Source: Bacteriovoracaceae bacterium
GTDB taxonomy: Bacteria; Bdellovibrionota; Bacteriovoracia; Bacteriovoracales; Bacteriovoracaceae
Length of the DNA stretch: 64,000 bases
Direction: 5' to 3'
Assembly (NCBI GenBank): GCA_947377285.1
Contig: CANCFT010000003.1
Coordinates: 62,001-126,000 of the forward strand
Below the pieces are notes generated by a model. It saw only the letters and a list, made by a program, of their open reading frames with translations, made no database searches and had not been told where the DNA came from. The position numbers and the translations under genes are program-made. This document shows positions 15,633 through 24,948 of the stretch, piece after piece (position 1 is the first letter of the stretch; each line of letters starts with the position of its first letter).

Positions 15633-17621
15633 TTATTGCAATCTTGGCCATGCTCCAGCATTTTGTTGCATTTGATACTGACCTGGTTGAACTTGCATTT
15701 GAGGGTTGGCCACATAAGGATTATAACTAACATTATTTCCCATATTGGCCGCAGAGCCTGCTCCTAAATTATAATTATTCGCATCGTATGGTGAGAAGGC
15801 TTGATTTCCATAATAATTTGGAAATCGTTCTTCATAGCTGTCTTCATATCCAGTAATTGAAGCTCCGTAAGAGGCTTCTAGGTCACTCACTTGAGTTTCA
15901 CTGGCCACTTGGCGTCTAGAATAATCAGCATAACTACTGTTCATTTTTGCAAGTTTTCTATCTTTGGCTTCTATGTATTTTGTGTCTTTTGCAATTCTCG
16001 CATTTTCTGCTTTTAATCTACCTGCAGCTCCAGCTCTAAAGGCTTGACACTGAACTGGATTTTTTGCTTGTCCCGTCCATCCAGTTGCACAATATTTTTG
16101 AAGATTATCATTTTCACTTGTTTGAAATTTATTCCAACGGGTGATAACTTTTTGTACCGCTGCAGACTTTTCTTTATTCGTTCTTTCTAGTGGTAAAGTA
16201 TTTCCTTTTCCAACTAAGTACTGATCCATTCTATCGCTTAGAACTCTCTCAAAACCCAGCAGACCTGCAGATTGTTTCTGAACACCTTGCTCAAAAGTAA
16301 TTGGGGCTCCTCTTTTATCTGCAGGGCCCGCATAAACTCGTCCATACCAAAAAGATTTTAATCGAATATCTTCAATTGTTTTTGCTGAATCGTTAATAGC
16401 AAATTTCTCTAGAGCAGCATCTATTCCAACAGTCGTTAATTTTTTAGCTGCAAATGCACCGATGTCTTCGTTGAGTTTTTTAATTTCTGAATCAATTGAT
16501 TTTCTTTTTGGATCTTCTGGATCCATATCTGTTACTTGCTTCATCAATATTTCTAATCTGGTAATTGCCGGATTCAAAAAGATTTTATCTAAATCAATCG
16601 CTAAATCAGTATATTTCTTTGCTAACTTTTTAGCCGTAGATTCATCAATTGAATCTTTTTCTTTTAAAAGACGATCTTCGATTACAGTCATGTCATCATT
16701 AATTTTTTTAACATCTTTCATAACTGCAGTTAAGTAGCTTGCATCAAGCTCTGACATTATTTTATCAGCAATATCTTTAAGTGCTTCAGCGTTCCCTAAG
16801 GATTTTCTTGCTTCAGCTATTTTCTGAGCATCTCCAGACATACACTTCACGCGAATTTCATCCATTAAGACATCTTGGCCTTTATTGATGTAAGTAATTT
16901 CTGGTTGTATTTTTTCAGCATGCATACACAAAGAAGTTGGCAGTTCTACATCTTTATCTATACCAAATGTTGAAGGATAAACATCTTTACCAACTTTATC
17001 TGAAAAAGCGACAGGGTATCCAAATGAAACCTTAAGTGTCTTCTTAATGTCTTTTTCTTTTGAAAAAGAATAATCCAGAACGTATGGATATTCTGAGTAA
17101 TTTTTTCCTTCAATAGTATCGTGATCAATTTTTCCATCGATTAAAATTTTCTTTTCTTCAAGACAAGCCAAGTACTGAGAGTAGGTTTTCCCATCTTCAA
17201 GTTGCATCATGATTGTAACGTTTTTATCTTTTTCAGATTGAAAAATTTGAGGTTTAAATTTTCCACAAGTATTTATCGAGGCTGGCATTTTAACTAAAAT
17301 TTTATTATCCGGTCTTATTTCGATAGTTGGAAGAGAGCCATCTTTTGTTATGTTTTGAAAAAAGTCTAATGGAAAATAGGTAGCGGAATCTGGATCATGC
17401 TTACACTCAACACCAGCTGTTCCTTCACCCTTGGTTATTTTTTCATCTATAGATTTCCCCGGATTAACTACAACAGATGAAGATGTTTTTCCTGAAGGAG
17501 TACCCGTTACCCCCGAAGATCTTACACCAACGATTCCTGCAAAACTTGCTTGAGACAGCAGCATGCTTGTCGCTACAAAGACACTCAAACACTTTGGTGA
17601 TTTAACCATTTTCTTGTTCAT
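15633..17621 (-). CDS. Large exported protein of unknown function
   Basis: 662 aa. The track start at 17660 is too early: the ATG at 17621 has AAGGGA at seven bases and gives MNKKMVKSPKCLSVFVATSMLLSQASFAG, a signal peptide. Four cysteines between residues about 80 and 250 suggest periplasmic disulfides. Residues about 270-430 are highly charged and helical (coiled-coil-like), and the last 70 residues are Gln/Asn/Tyr/Pro-rich low complexity (YNPYVANPQMQVQPGQYQMQQN). I recognise no family. It follows priA on the same strand by 75 bases. Confidence 0.75.
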   Translation of the reverse strand: MNKKMVKSPKCLSVFVATSMLLSQASFAGIVGVRSSGVTGTPSGKTSSSVVVNPGKSIDEKITKGEGTAGVECKHDPDSATYFPLDFFQNITKDGSLPTIEIRPDNKILVKMPASINTCGKFKPQIFQSEKDKNVTIMMQLEDGKTYSQYLACLEEKKILIDGKIDHDTIEGKNYSEYPYVLDYSFSKEKDIKKTLKVSFGYPVAFSDKVGKDVYPSTFGIDKDVELPTSLCMHAEKIQPEITYINKGQDVLMDEIRVKCMSGDAQKIAEARKSLGNAEALKDIADKIMSELDASYLTAVMKDVKKINDDMTVIEDRLLKEKDSIDESTAKKLAKKYTDLAIDLDKIFLNPAITRLEILMKQVTDMDPEDPKRKSIDSEIKKLNEDIGAFAAKKLTTVGIDAALEKFAINDSAKTIEDIRLKSFWYGRVYAGPADKRGAPITFEQGVQKQSAGLLGFERVLSDRMDQYLVGKGNTLPLERTNKEKSAAVQKVITRWNKFQTSENDNLQKYCATGWTGQAKNPVQCQAFRAGAAGRLKAENARIAKDTKYIEAKDRKLAKMNSSYADYSRRQVASETQVSDLEASYGASITGYEDSYEERFPNYYGNQAFSPYDANNYNLGAGSAANMGNNVSYNPYVANPQMQVQPGQYQMQQNAGAWPRLQ

Positions 17622-17696
17622 ACAAAATTCCCTTATGCCATGATCTTTTATAAGTCTCATGGGCTTAACGGAATTTCTGTAGGATTTCTTTAATAC

Positions 17697-19700
17697 TTAA
17701 TCAAAATAATAAGGATCAACATCTATTTTCAGGGATATAGTATGTGGTGGGCGGTAATTTTTGCTAAAAGTGCTTATTAGATTATGAAGCTGGTTTAAAT
17801 CAGAACTTCTTATCATTATAGACCATGTAAACTTGTTAACCTTTTTTTCAATCATTGAAGGTTTCGGTCCTAAAATTTCGACTTGCTTAAAATGTTTCTC
17901 GCAAAGAGCACGCAGCCCATTGGCTTCTTTGGAGCTTTCTTTAATGGCCACTTCTTGAGATTTAGAATTAAAATATATTAATATTAATTTTTTAACAGGT
18001 GGAGAAGAACACATTATTCTCATTGGTATTTCGTCTTCATAAAACTCATCAAATGTATGATTTTTAAGATAACTAAATATTTTATTCTCTGGGGCCAATG
18101 TGTGGACTAATACTTCAGCTTCTTTGCCAAATCTACCTGCCCTTCCACTTACTTGAGTCAATGTTTGATAGACTCTTTCATTTGATCGAAAATCAGGAAA
18201 ATTTAACTGAGAATCAATCCCTAAGATGAGTACCAAGTTTACATTCTTAAAGTTATGACCTTTTGAGAGCATTTGAGTTCCAACAAGAATATCGATTTTT
18301 TTTTCATGGAATTTCTCCAAAACAGATTCAAGTTGGGTAAATGTTTTGATTTCATCTCGGTCGAATCTTTCAGTAATTTTTTCTGGAAAAATTTCTTTTA
18401 AGATCTCATAAGCTTTCTCAGTTCCGAAACCTTTTGGTGATAAATTAATATTCATACACTCTGGACACATCTCAGGAGCGGATTGTTTGTATTCACAAGT
18501 TTGGCATGAAAGCTCATTTCTTTTTTTGAAATACTTAAGATTTGTGCTGCAGTTTGGACAAGAAAACTGATGCCCACAAGCATTGCATTGAAGATAATTA
18601 GCATAGCCAAGCCTATTGATAAAAACTAAAACTTGCTCACCTTTATTTAGAGCAATTCTAATTTTCACGATGCTTTCTCTGCTATAAGGCCAAATCATTC
18701 TTTCGGAATCTATTTTTGAGCGTCCCCGCATATCGACTAATTGTACGGTTGGCAGTTTGGCATCAAGTGCCCTTTTTTTAAGTGCAAAATAATGATCAGT
18801 TTCAATAAAGGCTTTATATGTTTCTACCATCGGAGTTGCTGATCCGAGAATGACTGGTAATTTTTCTAATGAAGCTCGCTTAATGGCAATATCTCGTGCG
18901 TTGTAAGTACACCTTTCGTCTTGCTTAAAGGATTGATCATGCTCTTCATCAACGACAATTAGTCCTAAGTTTTTAATAGGTAAAAAGATGCTACTTCTTA
19001 CACCTAAAATCATTTTGGGACTTTCATCTTCTTGAAGTAATTTCCAAAGCCCAAATTTATCAGAATTGCTAATAGAACTATTATAAGAATATATAGGAAC
19101 ATCTAGATATGTTTGGAATGTTTTTAAAAACTGTGGTGTTAAATTTATTTCTGGCAAAAGAAAAAGGACTGATTTTTTAAGTGCTATTTGTTTTTTAATT
19201 AACTCCAAATATATAAGTGTCTTTCCGGCCCCTGTTACTCCATGAATTAACCATTTTGAAAATCGGTCAAATCCATATTCAGATATTTTTTTTACGACAT
19301 TTTCTTGGTCAATATTCATTTCTAAGTCGAGAACTTTTCCTTCACCTTGATCAAAATTTAATTTTCTTGGTCTTTTAAGAAATGGGGGCAAGACATCGAA
19401 GACAAGTTGACCGACTGGGTAATGATAATAATTCGACATCCATTGATACAGTTCACATTCCGAAGTTGAAAGGCAAACTTCAGATTCAATTTTTTCGATG
19501 AATTTAATTTTTGAAGTTTCTTTAAGCCTTTCCGAATCGCTTGGCCCCCAAAGACATCCATCAATCATTCTTTTTCCAAGTGGAACTTTAAGAAGCATCC
19601 CTCTCTTTAAAACATTCGCCATTTCTGGCGTAGCTTTATATGTAAGGAGTGAATTATTAAATGGTGAATTAACGGCTACAAGAAAATATTGTTCATCCAT
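17697..19700 (-). CDS. priA: Primosomal replication restart helicase PriA
   Basis: 667 aa. N-terminal DNA-binding domain, then Walker A GVTGAGKTLIYL, DEEH box VVDEEHDQSFK, the eight-cysteine zinc region (CNACGHQFSCPNC ... CQTCEYKQSAPEMCPEC) and motif VI QVSGRAGRFGKEA. It reloads the replisome at broken forks. Somewhat shorter than the E. coli enzyme (about 730 aa). The ATG is three bases after the upstream stop, implying coupling to the exported 325-aa gene; no clear ribosome binding site. Confidence 0.97.
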   Translation of the reverse strand: MDEQYFLVAVNSPFNNSLLTYKATPEMANVLKRGMLLKVPLGKRMIDGCLWGPSDSERLKETSKIKFIEKIESEVCLSTSECELYQWMSNYYHYPVGQLVFDVLPPFLKRPRKLNFDQGEGKVLDLEMNIDQENVVKKISEYGFDRFSKWLIHGVTGAGKTLIYLELIKKQIALKKSVLFLLPEINLTPQFLKTFQTYLDVPIYSYNSSISNSDKFGLWKLLQEDESPKMILGVRSSIFLPIKNLGLIVVDEEHDQSFKQDERCTYNARDIAIKRASLEKLPVILGSATPMVETYKAFIETDHYFALKKRALDAKLPTVQLVDMRGRSKIDSERMIWPYSRESIVKIRIALNKGEQVLVFINRLGYANYLQCNACGHQFSCPNCSTNLKYFKKRNELSCQTCEYKQSAPEMCPECMNINLSPKGFGTEKAYEILKEIFPEKITERFDRDEIKTFTQLESVLEKFHEKKIDILVGTQMLSKGHNFKNVNLVLILGIDSQLNFPDFRSNERVYQTLTQVSGRAGRFGKEAEVLVHTLAPENKIFSYLKNHTFDEFYEDEIPMRIMCSSPPVKKLILIYFNSKSQEVAIKESSKEANGLRALCEKHFKQVEILGPKPSMIEKKVNKFTWSIMIRSSDLNQLHNLISTFSKNYRPPHTISLKIDVDPYYFD

Positions 19701-19703
19701 GAA

Positions 19704-20681
19704 TTAAAAGAGAAATGAGTAATTCGTTTCAGTAGAATTACCTGAAGCTGAAGTTGTAGAAGCAATTGACTTTTGTGCTTCTTCAAACCTCTCGGCTAAT
19801 TTTTTGTCATGGTTTATTTTTGTTTCAACGCTCAGTACTTGTATTTTGGTCGTTTGATTTTTAGAATCTCTTAGGTGTATATATTTAGGGAATTCATTTA
19901 TACCATTAAAAAGTATATAATCTTGAGCTTCAAGTTTTACAATGGATTCAGGCGTTGTGTATTCAAATTTTCTTAATCTTCTCTCTTCGTTTGTAAAATA
20001 TCCTTTTACAGACTTCCAATCTACTAGCCACATAAACTCATTATCTGCTTTTACTAATTCTATGTTCTTAGAACGAATAAATGTATTCGCTCGGAAAAGC
20101 TCAAGAACTTTGGTCTTATTGGTTAAATCTGTCGGGTTCAAGGGAGAATTACTATCCCCCTTTCCTTTATTACTCGCGAGGTAAGTTCTATAAGATCTTA
20201 ATAGTTTCATTTTTTCTTCGTTGAGAATGTCTTTATTTCTCACAATTTTAGTACCACTTTTTTCTAGGAAAGCTTCAACTCCTTGCGAGTGATTTGAAGA
20301 GAGCATCATCAATGCTGCATTAAAGAGTCCTTTTTCTGGAGTTTTTTCTTTTTTTATTGCGCTTAAAAAATCTGGAATATACTTCACATCTCGGATTTGA
20401 CTATTTTGCATCTGAGCATTCGAATATCCAATCTGCAAAAATGAGATTTGATTTGGATTTTCAAATGATAAAATTAATTTATAATAATCTGCTTTCGGCT
20501 GTTCACTTTCACTGACGGACCCAATCGATGGCGATGTATTTTGAATCATAGTCTTAATAGTTATTAAATTCCCTTGAACTTCAGCATTGTTTAAGTTTTT
20601 TAGAAGTCCTTCTTCAGTCGGAACAGCGGCCAGGCATGCAAGCGACATACAGACGAGAGAGAGTGCAATTATCTTTTTCAT
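19704..20681 (-). CDS. Exported protein of unknown function
   Basis: 325 aa with a signal peptide (MKKIIALSLVCMSLACLAAVP). The rest is mixed alpha/beta with no cysteines conserved in an obvious pattern. A Ser/Thr-rich tail ends it. No recognised domain. It sits between galU (7 bases upstream) and priA (3 bases downstream), so it is part of a galU-unknown-priA operon; this tells little about its job. Confidence 0.7.
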   Translation of the reverse strand: MKKIIALSLVCMSLACLAAVPTEEGLLKNLNNAEVQGNLITIKTMIQNTSPSIGSVSESEQPKADYYKLILSFENPNQISFLQIGYSNAQMQNSQIRDVKYIPDFLSAIKKEKTPEKGLFNAALMMLSSNHSQGVEAFLEKSGTKIVRNKDILNEEKMKLLRSYRTYLASNKGKGDSNSPLNPTDLTNKTKVLELFRANTFIRSKNIELVKADNEFMWLVDWKSVKGYFTNEERRLRKFEYTTPESIVKLEAQDYILFNGINEFPKYIHLRDSKNQTTKIQVLSVETKINHDKKLAERFEEAQKSIASTTSASGNSTETNYSFLF

Positions 20682-20688
20682 TTTTTAC

Positions 20689-21576
20689 CTATTTTATTTT
20701 ATACTTTTCAACTTTTTCTTTAATTATTTTTCTCATCATTTCTTCTGAGTCTTTATTCATTAAGGCAAATTCAACTGTTGCATTTAAATAGCCTTCAATG
20801 TTTCCCGTATCAAACCTTTGACCTTCAAAGACGTGAGCATAAACTTCACTTTCACGAGCTAAAAGGTTAATCGCATCTGTTAGTTGGTATTCACCACCAA
20901 CTCCTTTAGGGATGACTTTTAGTGCATCGAATATTTCCGGTCTAAAAATATATCGACCTGGAGTTGCAAGATTACTTGGGGCAACGGCCGGCAAAGGCTT
21001 CTCAACCATATCTGTCATGCGCATTGTTTTATTGTTTTTATCAACAAATTCACCTTTTACAACACCATATTTATATGTTTCCAGTGGATCAACTTCCATA
21101 ACTCCAATGACGTTGGCATTGTTATATTGCTGAGAAACATTAATGAGCTGTTTAATTACTGGATTGGGCCCACGAACAATTTCATCACCTAAAATAACAG
21201 CAAATGGTTCATTGCCGACTATATCTTTTGCACAAAGAACTGCATGACCTAAACCCAATTGTTCTTTCTGGCGAACAGATGTCACTTCAACCATTTTTCC
21301 AATTTGTTGAATCATTTCTAATTCTTTAATTTTGCCATTTTTAATAAGAAAATCTTCGAGATCAAAATTTCGGTCAAAATAATCTTCAATTGCGTTTTTC
21401 CCAGAGGAAGTTACAAATATAACTTGCTCAATACCTGACAAAATTGCTTCCTCAACTACGTAATGAATCATCGGTAAATTGATAATTGGGATCATTTCTT
21501 TAGGTACTTGCTTAGTTGCAGGCAAAAATCTTGTACCTTTACCAGCAACAGGGATGACGGCGCGTCGAATTTTCAT
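20689..21576 (-). CDS. galU: UTP-glucose-1-phosphate uridylyltransferase
   Basis: 295 aa, typical length, GAGGA before the ATG. Nucleotidyltransferase signature AVIPVAGKGTRFLPATKQVPKEM at the N-terminus, then LGLGHAVLCAKD, AVILGDEIV, and GRYIFRPEIFDAL with GGEYQLTDAI. It forms UDP-glucose for envelope polysaccharides and LPS core. First gene of the minus-strand unit. Confidence 0.97.
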   Translation of the reverse strand: MKIRRAVIPVAGKGTRFLPATKQVPKEMIPIINLPMIHYVVEEAILSGIEQVIFVTSSGKNAIEDYFDRNFDLEDFLIKNGKIKELEMIQQIGKMVEVTSVRQKEQLGLGHAVLCAKDIVGNEPFAVILGDEIVRGPNPVIKQLINVSQQYNNANVIGVMEVDPLETYKYGVVKGEFVDKNNKTMRMTDMVEKPLPAVAPSNLATPGRYIFRPEIFDALKVIPKGVGGEYQLTDAINLLARESEVYAHVFEGQRFDTGNIEGYLNATVEFALMNKDSEEMMRKIIKEKVEKYKIK

Positions 21577-21646
21577 TATAATTTCCTCTTAGGACTTAAT
21601 TATTTTACTGGGAAATAAAAACATTCGCAATCATATCAAAAAAACT

Positions 21647-22501
21647 TTGATCTTGTCAGTAATCTTGCTTTCAGCAAATGCCAATTCTAAAATCCATGAA
21701 TTTGAAACAACACGTCTTAAATCATCTGGTGGAACAGGAATTGGGGCAATTTACACTGAAGAAACTGCTTTTTTAAATCCTGCTTCTTTAGCTTTTTTTA
21801 CAGACTCATCTGTCTATGTCCAAAAAGATTTATCTCGTTTAACTTATGATGGTGTTGCTCAACCCAGACCCAAATCATTGGGATTTGTTATGAGTGATGG
21901 TAATCCAAGTCTAAGTGGTTCTCTTAGCTATGTGACCCAAGAAGAAGAAATTTACAAAAGAAAGCGATGGGGTCTTTCCCTTTCAAGTCCTCTTACTGAA
22001 ACTTCTTCTTTTGGAATTAGTACACGCTTAACTACTGATGAAAATACGTCTAGCAAGATAAGTAAAAAATATTACCAAGCCGTACTTGGAGTTACCCATT
22101 TAATTGATGAAAAACTCTCAATTGGTATTGTCGCTTATGACCCATTCCGATCCGCTGGTCAAGAAACCAAAGCGTTAGTTGGATTACAATATATAGTTAT
22201 GAGTTATATAACCGCAGCAATTGATTTTGGTGGAAACTATTATGCCGATGATATTACTAAAACACTTATCTACAAAGGTTCGATTCAGGTGAAAATCCTC
22301 AACGATTTCTACCTCCGCTTTGGTGGATTTAATGATCTCATGAGAAGTGAAAAAGGAAATGGTTATGGACTTGCATGGATTCAACCGAGGCTTTCATTAG
22401 AAATTGCATTAAAAAATACGAAACGCTCAAAAGATATTAGCATTAATCAAACTGCTACCAATCTAAAAGAGACGTCTTTAGCCCTGGCTTTTAAATTTTA
22501 G
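21647..22501 (+). CDS. Exported outer-membrane-like protein (PorV/FadL-like N-terminus)
   Basis: 284 aa from the TTG at 21647. That start gives a hydrophobic leader without positive charge, and no ribosome binding site; the frame is open back to 21593 and would encode NIRNHIKKTLILSVILLSANA, a better signal peptide, if a rare ATT (21623, after GGGA) or CTG (21608) were used. The mature start SSGGTGIGAIYTEETAFLNPASLAFF has the G...NPA.LA pattern seen in FadL/PorV/UPF0164-type barrels, and the protein ends ALAFKF. Probably an outer-membrane barrel of unknown substrate. Start is uncertain. Confidence 0.65.
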   Translation: MILSVILLSANANSKIHEFETTRLKSSGGTGIGAIYTEETAFLNPASLAFFTDSSVYVQKDLSRLTYDGVAQPRPKSLGFVMSDGNPSLSGSLSYVTQEEEIYKRKRWGLSLSSPLTETSSFGISTRLTTDENTSSKISKKYYQAVLGVTHLIDEKLSIGIVAYDPFRSAGQETKALVGLQYIVMSYITAAIDFGGNYYADDITKTLIYKGSIQVKILNDFYLRFGGFNDLMRSEKGNGYGLAWIQPRLSLEIALKNTKRSKDISINQTATNLKETSLALAFKF

Positions 22502-22519
22502 AAATAAGCTGAGGAATAA

Positions 22520-23254
22520 TTGGCAAAAAAGAAAATTGATTCAAAAGACCTTAAAGAGCAACGAAAAAGAGAACAAGTCATTGAACTCTATCGGACTCGG
22601 CTTACTCATTTAAAACGAGCTCAGCTACTTGTGCGCGACGACCGCATGGCCCAGGCAGTAGATTCTTACACCAAATACCTTGGTGTTCTTGCCCTTTATT
22701 TTGATACGACAGAAGATAAACTAACTCCGACTCTTTTTGATCCTGTTAAAGATGTCACAGAACTTTTACTTATTAGCCATGCCTATTGGGATCTGGCCAA
22801 AGCATTTGATCGAAGTCCTAATCTTCAGCGTGATTGCTTTCGTTGCTTAGAGCAGTTTACGAAGTTTTCAATTGGTTTTAAGTATCAGCACGTTAATGCT
22901 CAAATTATTCGAAAATTTAATAATAAAAAGCAGGCCCATAATCCAAAAGCCTTTGAAGCTGCTTATCATAAAATTCAAATTAGTTCGAAAAAATGTTATA
23001 TCGCGACCTCTTGTTTTGGAGAGGAAGATATTCGTACTGAAACTTTACGTCATTTTAAATTAGCGATTTCAAAATCTGAATTAGGAAAAGATTTTATCGA
23101 TTTATATTATCAAGTTTCACCAAGGTTAACCTCTATAATAAATCAAAATACAATTACTAAGTTTTTATTGGAGACTTGTTTTTTAAAACCTTTGCTAAAT
23201 GTTCTTATTTTCACAATCAAGCCTTATGTCGACAATAATCAAACTCATTCTTAA
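22520..23254 (+). CDS. CFI-box-CTERM-like protein of unknown function
   Basis: 244 aa from a TTG preceded by GAGGA. The first part is helical and basic. From about residue 155, KKCYIATSCFGEEDIRTETLRHFKLAISKSELGKDFIDLYYQVSPRL, matches the CFI-box pattern (CYIATACFG, then a charged helix, then YY..SP). The role of the CFI box is unknown; it is found at the C-termini of diverse bacterial proteins. Here it is followed by a hydrophobic tail that may touch the membrane. The 3' end overlaps the permease start by 29 bases. Confidence 0.65.
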   Translation: MAKKKIDSKDLKEQRKREQVIELYRTRLTHLKRAQLLVRDDRMAQAVDSYTKYLGVLALYFDTTEDKLTPTLFDPVKDVTELLLISHAYWDLAKAFDRSPNLQRDCFRCLEQFTKFSIGFKYQHVNAQIIRKFNNKKQAHNPKAFEAAYHKIQISSKKCYIATSCFGEEDIRTETLRHFKLAISKSELGKDFIDLYYQVSPRLTSIINQNTITKFLLETCFLKPLLNVLIFTIKPYVDNNQTHS

Positions 23255-24338
23255 AGAATGGATACGTTTTTTCATCGGATCGGTTTTAGTATTACTTATT
23301 GTACTTTCGCTGGGTCATGTACTAAATGCATTATTGAAAGACTCATCTGGATTTAAAATAATTCTTGAAAGTTTGTTTCTCGAAACACCAAGCTTTATGG
23401 TAAAAATCTTTCCTGTTTCATGCTTGGTTGCTTCACTTTTCTCTATTAACAAATTAAAAAATAGAAATGAGCTCACTGCTATTTTTGCAAGTGGATTTTC
23501 ACGACGAAATTTTATTTTAACCATTGGAATAATTGGTGGAATAATTGGTGTTTTATTATTTTTTATTAATGCTTATTTAGTTCCAAGTGCAAAACATCGA
23601 CTAGATCAAATAACGAATAATCAAAACGTGGCTTCTCCAAAGGATTCAATTCAAAAGTCATCTATTTCTATAAATGCATTAAATTCTGGAAAAATTTGGT
23701 TTAAGGGACAAGATTACTTTTTTTCTTATAGCTCTTTTGATAAAAAAACAAATACACTCTATAATTTAACACTCTATTATTATGACAAAAACTTTAAATT
23801 TACCGAACAAATTTCTGCTGCTTATGCTGAATATCAAAATGAAGACAATTGGCTCTTGCACCGAGAGCTACATTATACAAATTTAGATAATAAAACCTTT
23901 CCGAGTGTGCGATATTTCAAATCTTCATCAATTAAAATACGCGAAACTCTCTCTGATTTTAGACAAATCAATGCCGACATTTCTACATTAAACATCTGGA
24001 AACTTTACGATTATATTAACGTTTTGAAATCAAATGGTATTAATTATAGTGAATATTTTGTTACTTTTTTAGATAAATTTTCTTCAGGTTTTACTTGCCT
24101 AGTTCTCTCTATTCTTGCATCTATTGCCTTATTCAATCCAAATCGACGCAATAGTTCTTTTGGTAAAAACGTAGCCTTAGTCCTTTCTTTCACGTTTATT
24201 TATTGGTTTATTTATTCTTATTTCCTAACTCTTGGCCAAACAAGTCGAATTCCTGCCCTCACTGCAACATTTGGCGTCCCTTCACTCTTTGCGCTCTACT
24301 TAGCTTTCTACTTTTTTTACCATCGCAAATTGCGTTAA
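23226..24338 (+). CDS. LptF/LptG (YjgP/YjgQ) family permease
   Basis: 370 aa from the ATG at 23226 (the 23199 ATG lies deeper in the previous gene). Three membrane helices near the N-terminus and three at the C-terminus flank a soluble periplasmic domain, the standard LptF/LptG layout. SINKLKNRNELTAIFASGFSRR is the coupling-helix region that contacts the LptB ATPase. It is probably one half of the LPS transporter inner-membrane complex; no partner gene is adjacent. Length matches the family (about 360). Confidence 0.9.
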   Translation: MSTIIKLILKEWIRFFIGSVLVLLIVLSLGHVLNALLKDSSGFKIILESLFLETPSFMVKIFPVSCLVASLFSINKLKNRNELTAIFASGFSRRNFILTIGIIGGIIGVLLFFINAYLVPSAKHRLDQITNNQNVASPKDSIQKSSISINALNSGKIWFKGQDYFFSYSSFDKKTNTLYNLTLYYYDKNFKFTEQISAAYAEYQNEDNWLLHRELHYTNLDNKTFPSVRYFKSSSIKIRETLSDFRQINADISTLNIWKLYDYINVLKSNGINYSEYFVTFLDKFSSGFTCLVLSILASIALFNPNRRNSSFGKNVALVLSFTFIYWFIYSYFLTLGQTSRIPALTATFGVPSLFALYLAFYFFYHRKLR

Positions 24339-24357
24339 TTTATGATATCAATTTTCT

Positions 24358-24948
24358 ATGAATAAAAATTTTTTAGAAAATTATCTGCTAGAAGGTAAGA
24401 CGCTCACCATCCATACTTACCCAGCACCAATATTAAAACAAATTGCAAAACCAGTGACAGAATTTAATTCTGAATTGCATGAATTAGTAAAAAACATGCT
24501 TTTTACTATGTATAATGCTCCAGGTATTGGTCTTGCTGCTCCTCAAGTGGGAGCGAGTATTAGAATGTTTGTTTTAGATATTTGGTTTGACCGTGAAAAA
24601 GTAACTCTAGCAGATGGGTCAGTTGAATACAGGCTTTCAGAATTTGCCCCAATGGTTTTCTGCAACCCAGTTTTTAAAAATAAATCTGGTGAAGTTATCC
24701 ACGAAGAAGGCTGCCTAAGTGTTCCAGGAATTTATGAAGACGTTAAAAGATCTGAGTTTGTTACAGTTGAGTTTCAAGATATGTTTGGTGAACACCTTAC
24801 GATTGAAGCAGATGAACTTTTATCGGTTTGTTTACAACACGAAAATGATCATTTAGATGGAATTGTTTTTATAGAGAGATTAAGTTTTTTGAAAAAAAAT
24901 CTCCTTGAAAAAAAGTTTTTAAAACAACAACAAAAGAAAAAACAATGA
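24358..24948 (+). CDS. def: Peptide deformylase
   Basis: 196 aa. All three metal/active-site motifs are present: GIGLAAPQVG, EEGCLSVPG (metal-binding Cys) and QHENDHLDG (HExxH). It removes the formyl group from nascent Met. The C-terminus is longer than usual and Lys/Gln-rich (KKKFLKQQQKKKQ-like). It overlaps fmt by four bases (ATGA). Confidence 0.97.
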   Translation: MNKNFLENYLLEGKTLTIHTYPAPILKQIAKPVTEFNSELHELVKNMLFTMYNAPGIGLAAPQVGASIRMFVLDIWFDREKVTLADGSVEYRLSEFAPMVFCNPVFKNKSGEVIHEEGCLSVPGIYEDVKRSEFVTVEFQDMFGEHLTIEADELLSVCLQHENDHLDGIVFIERLSFLKKNLLEKKFLKQQQKKKQ

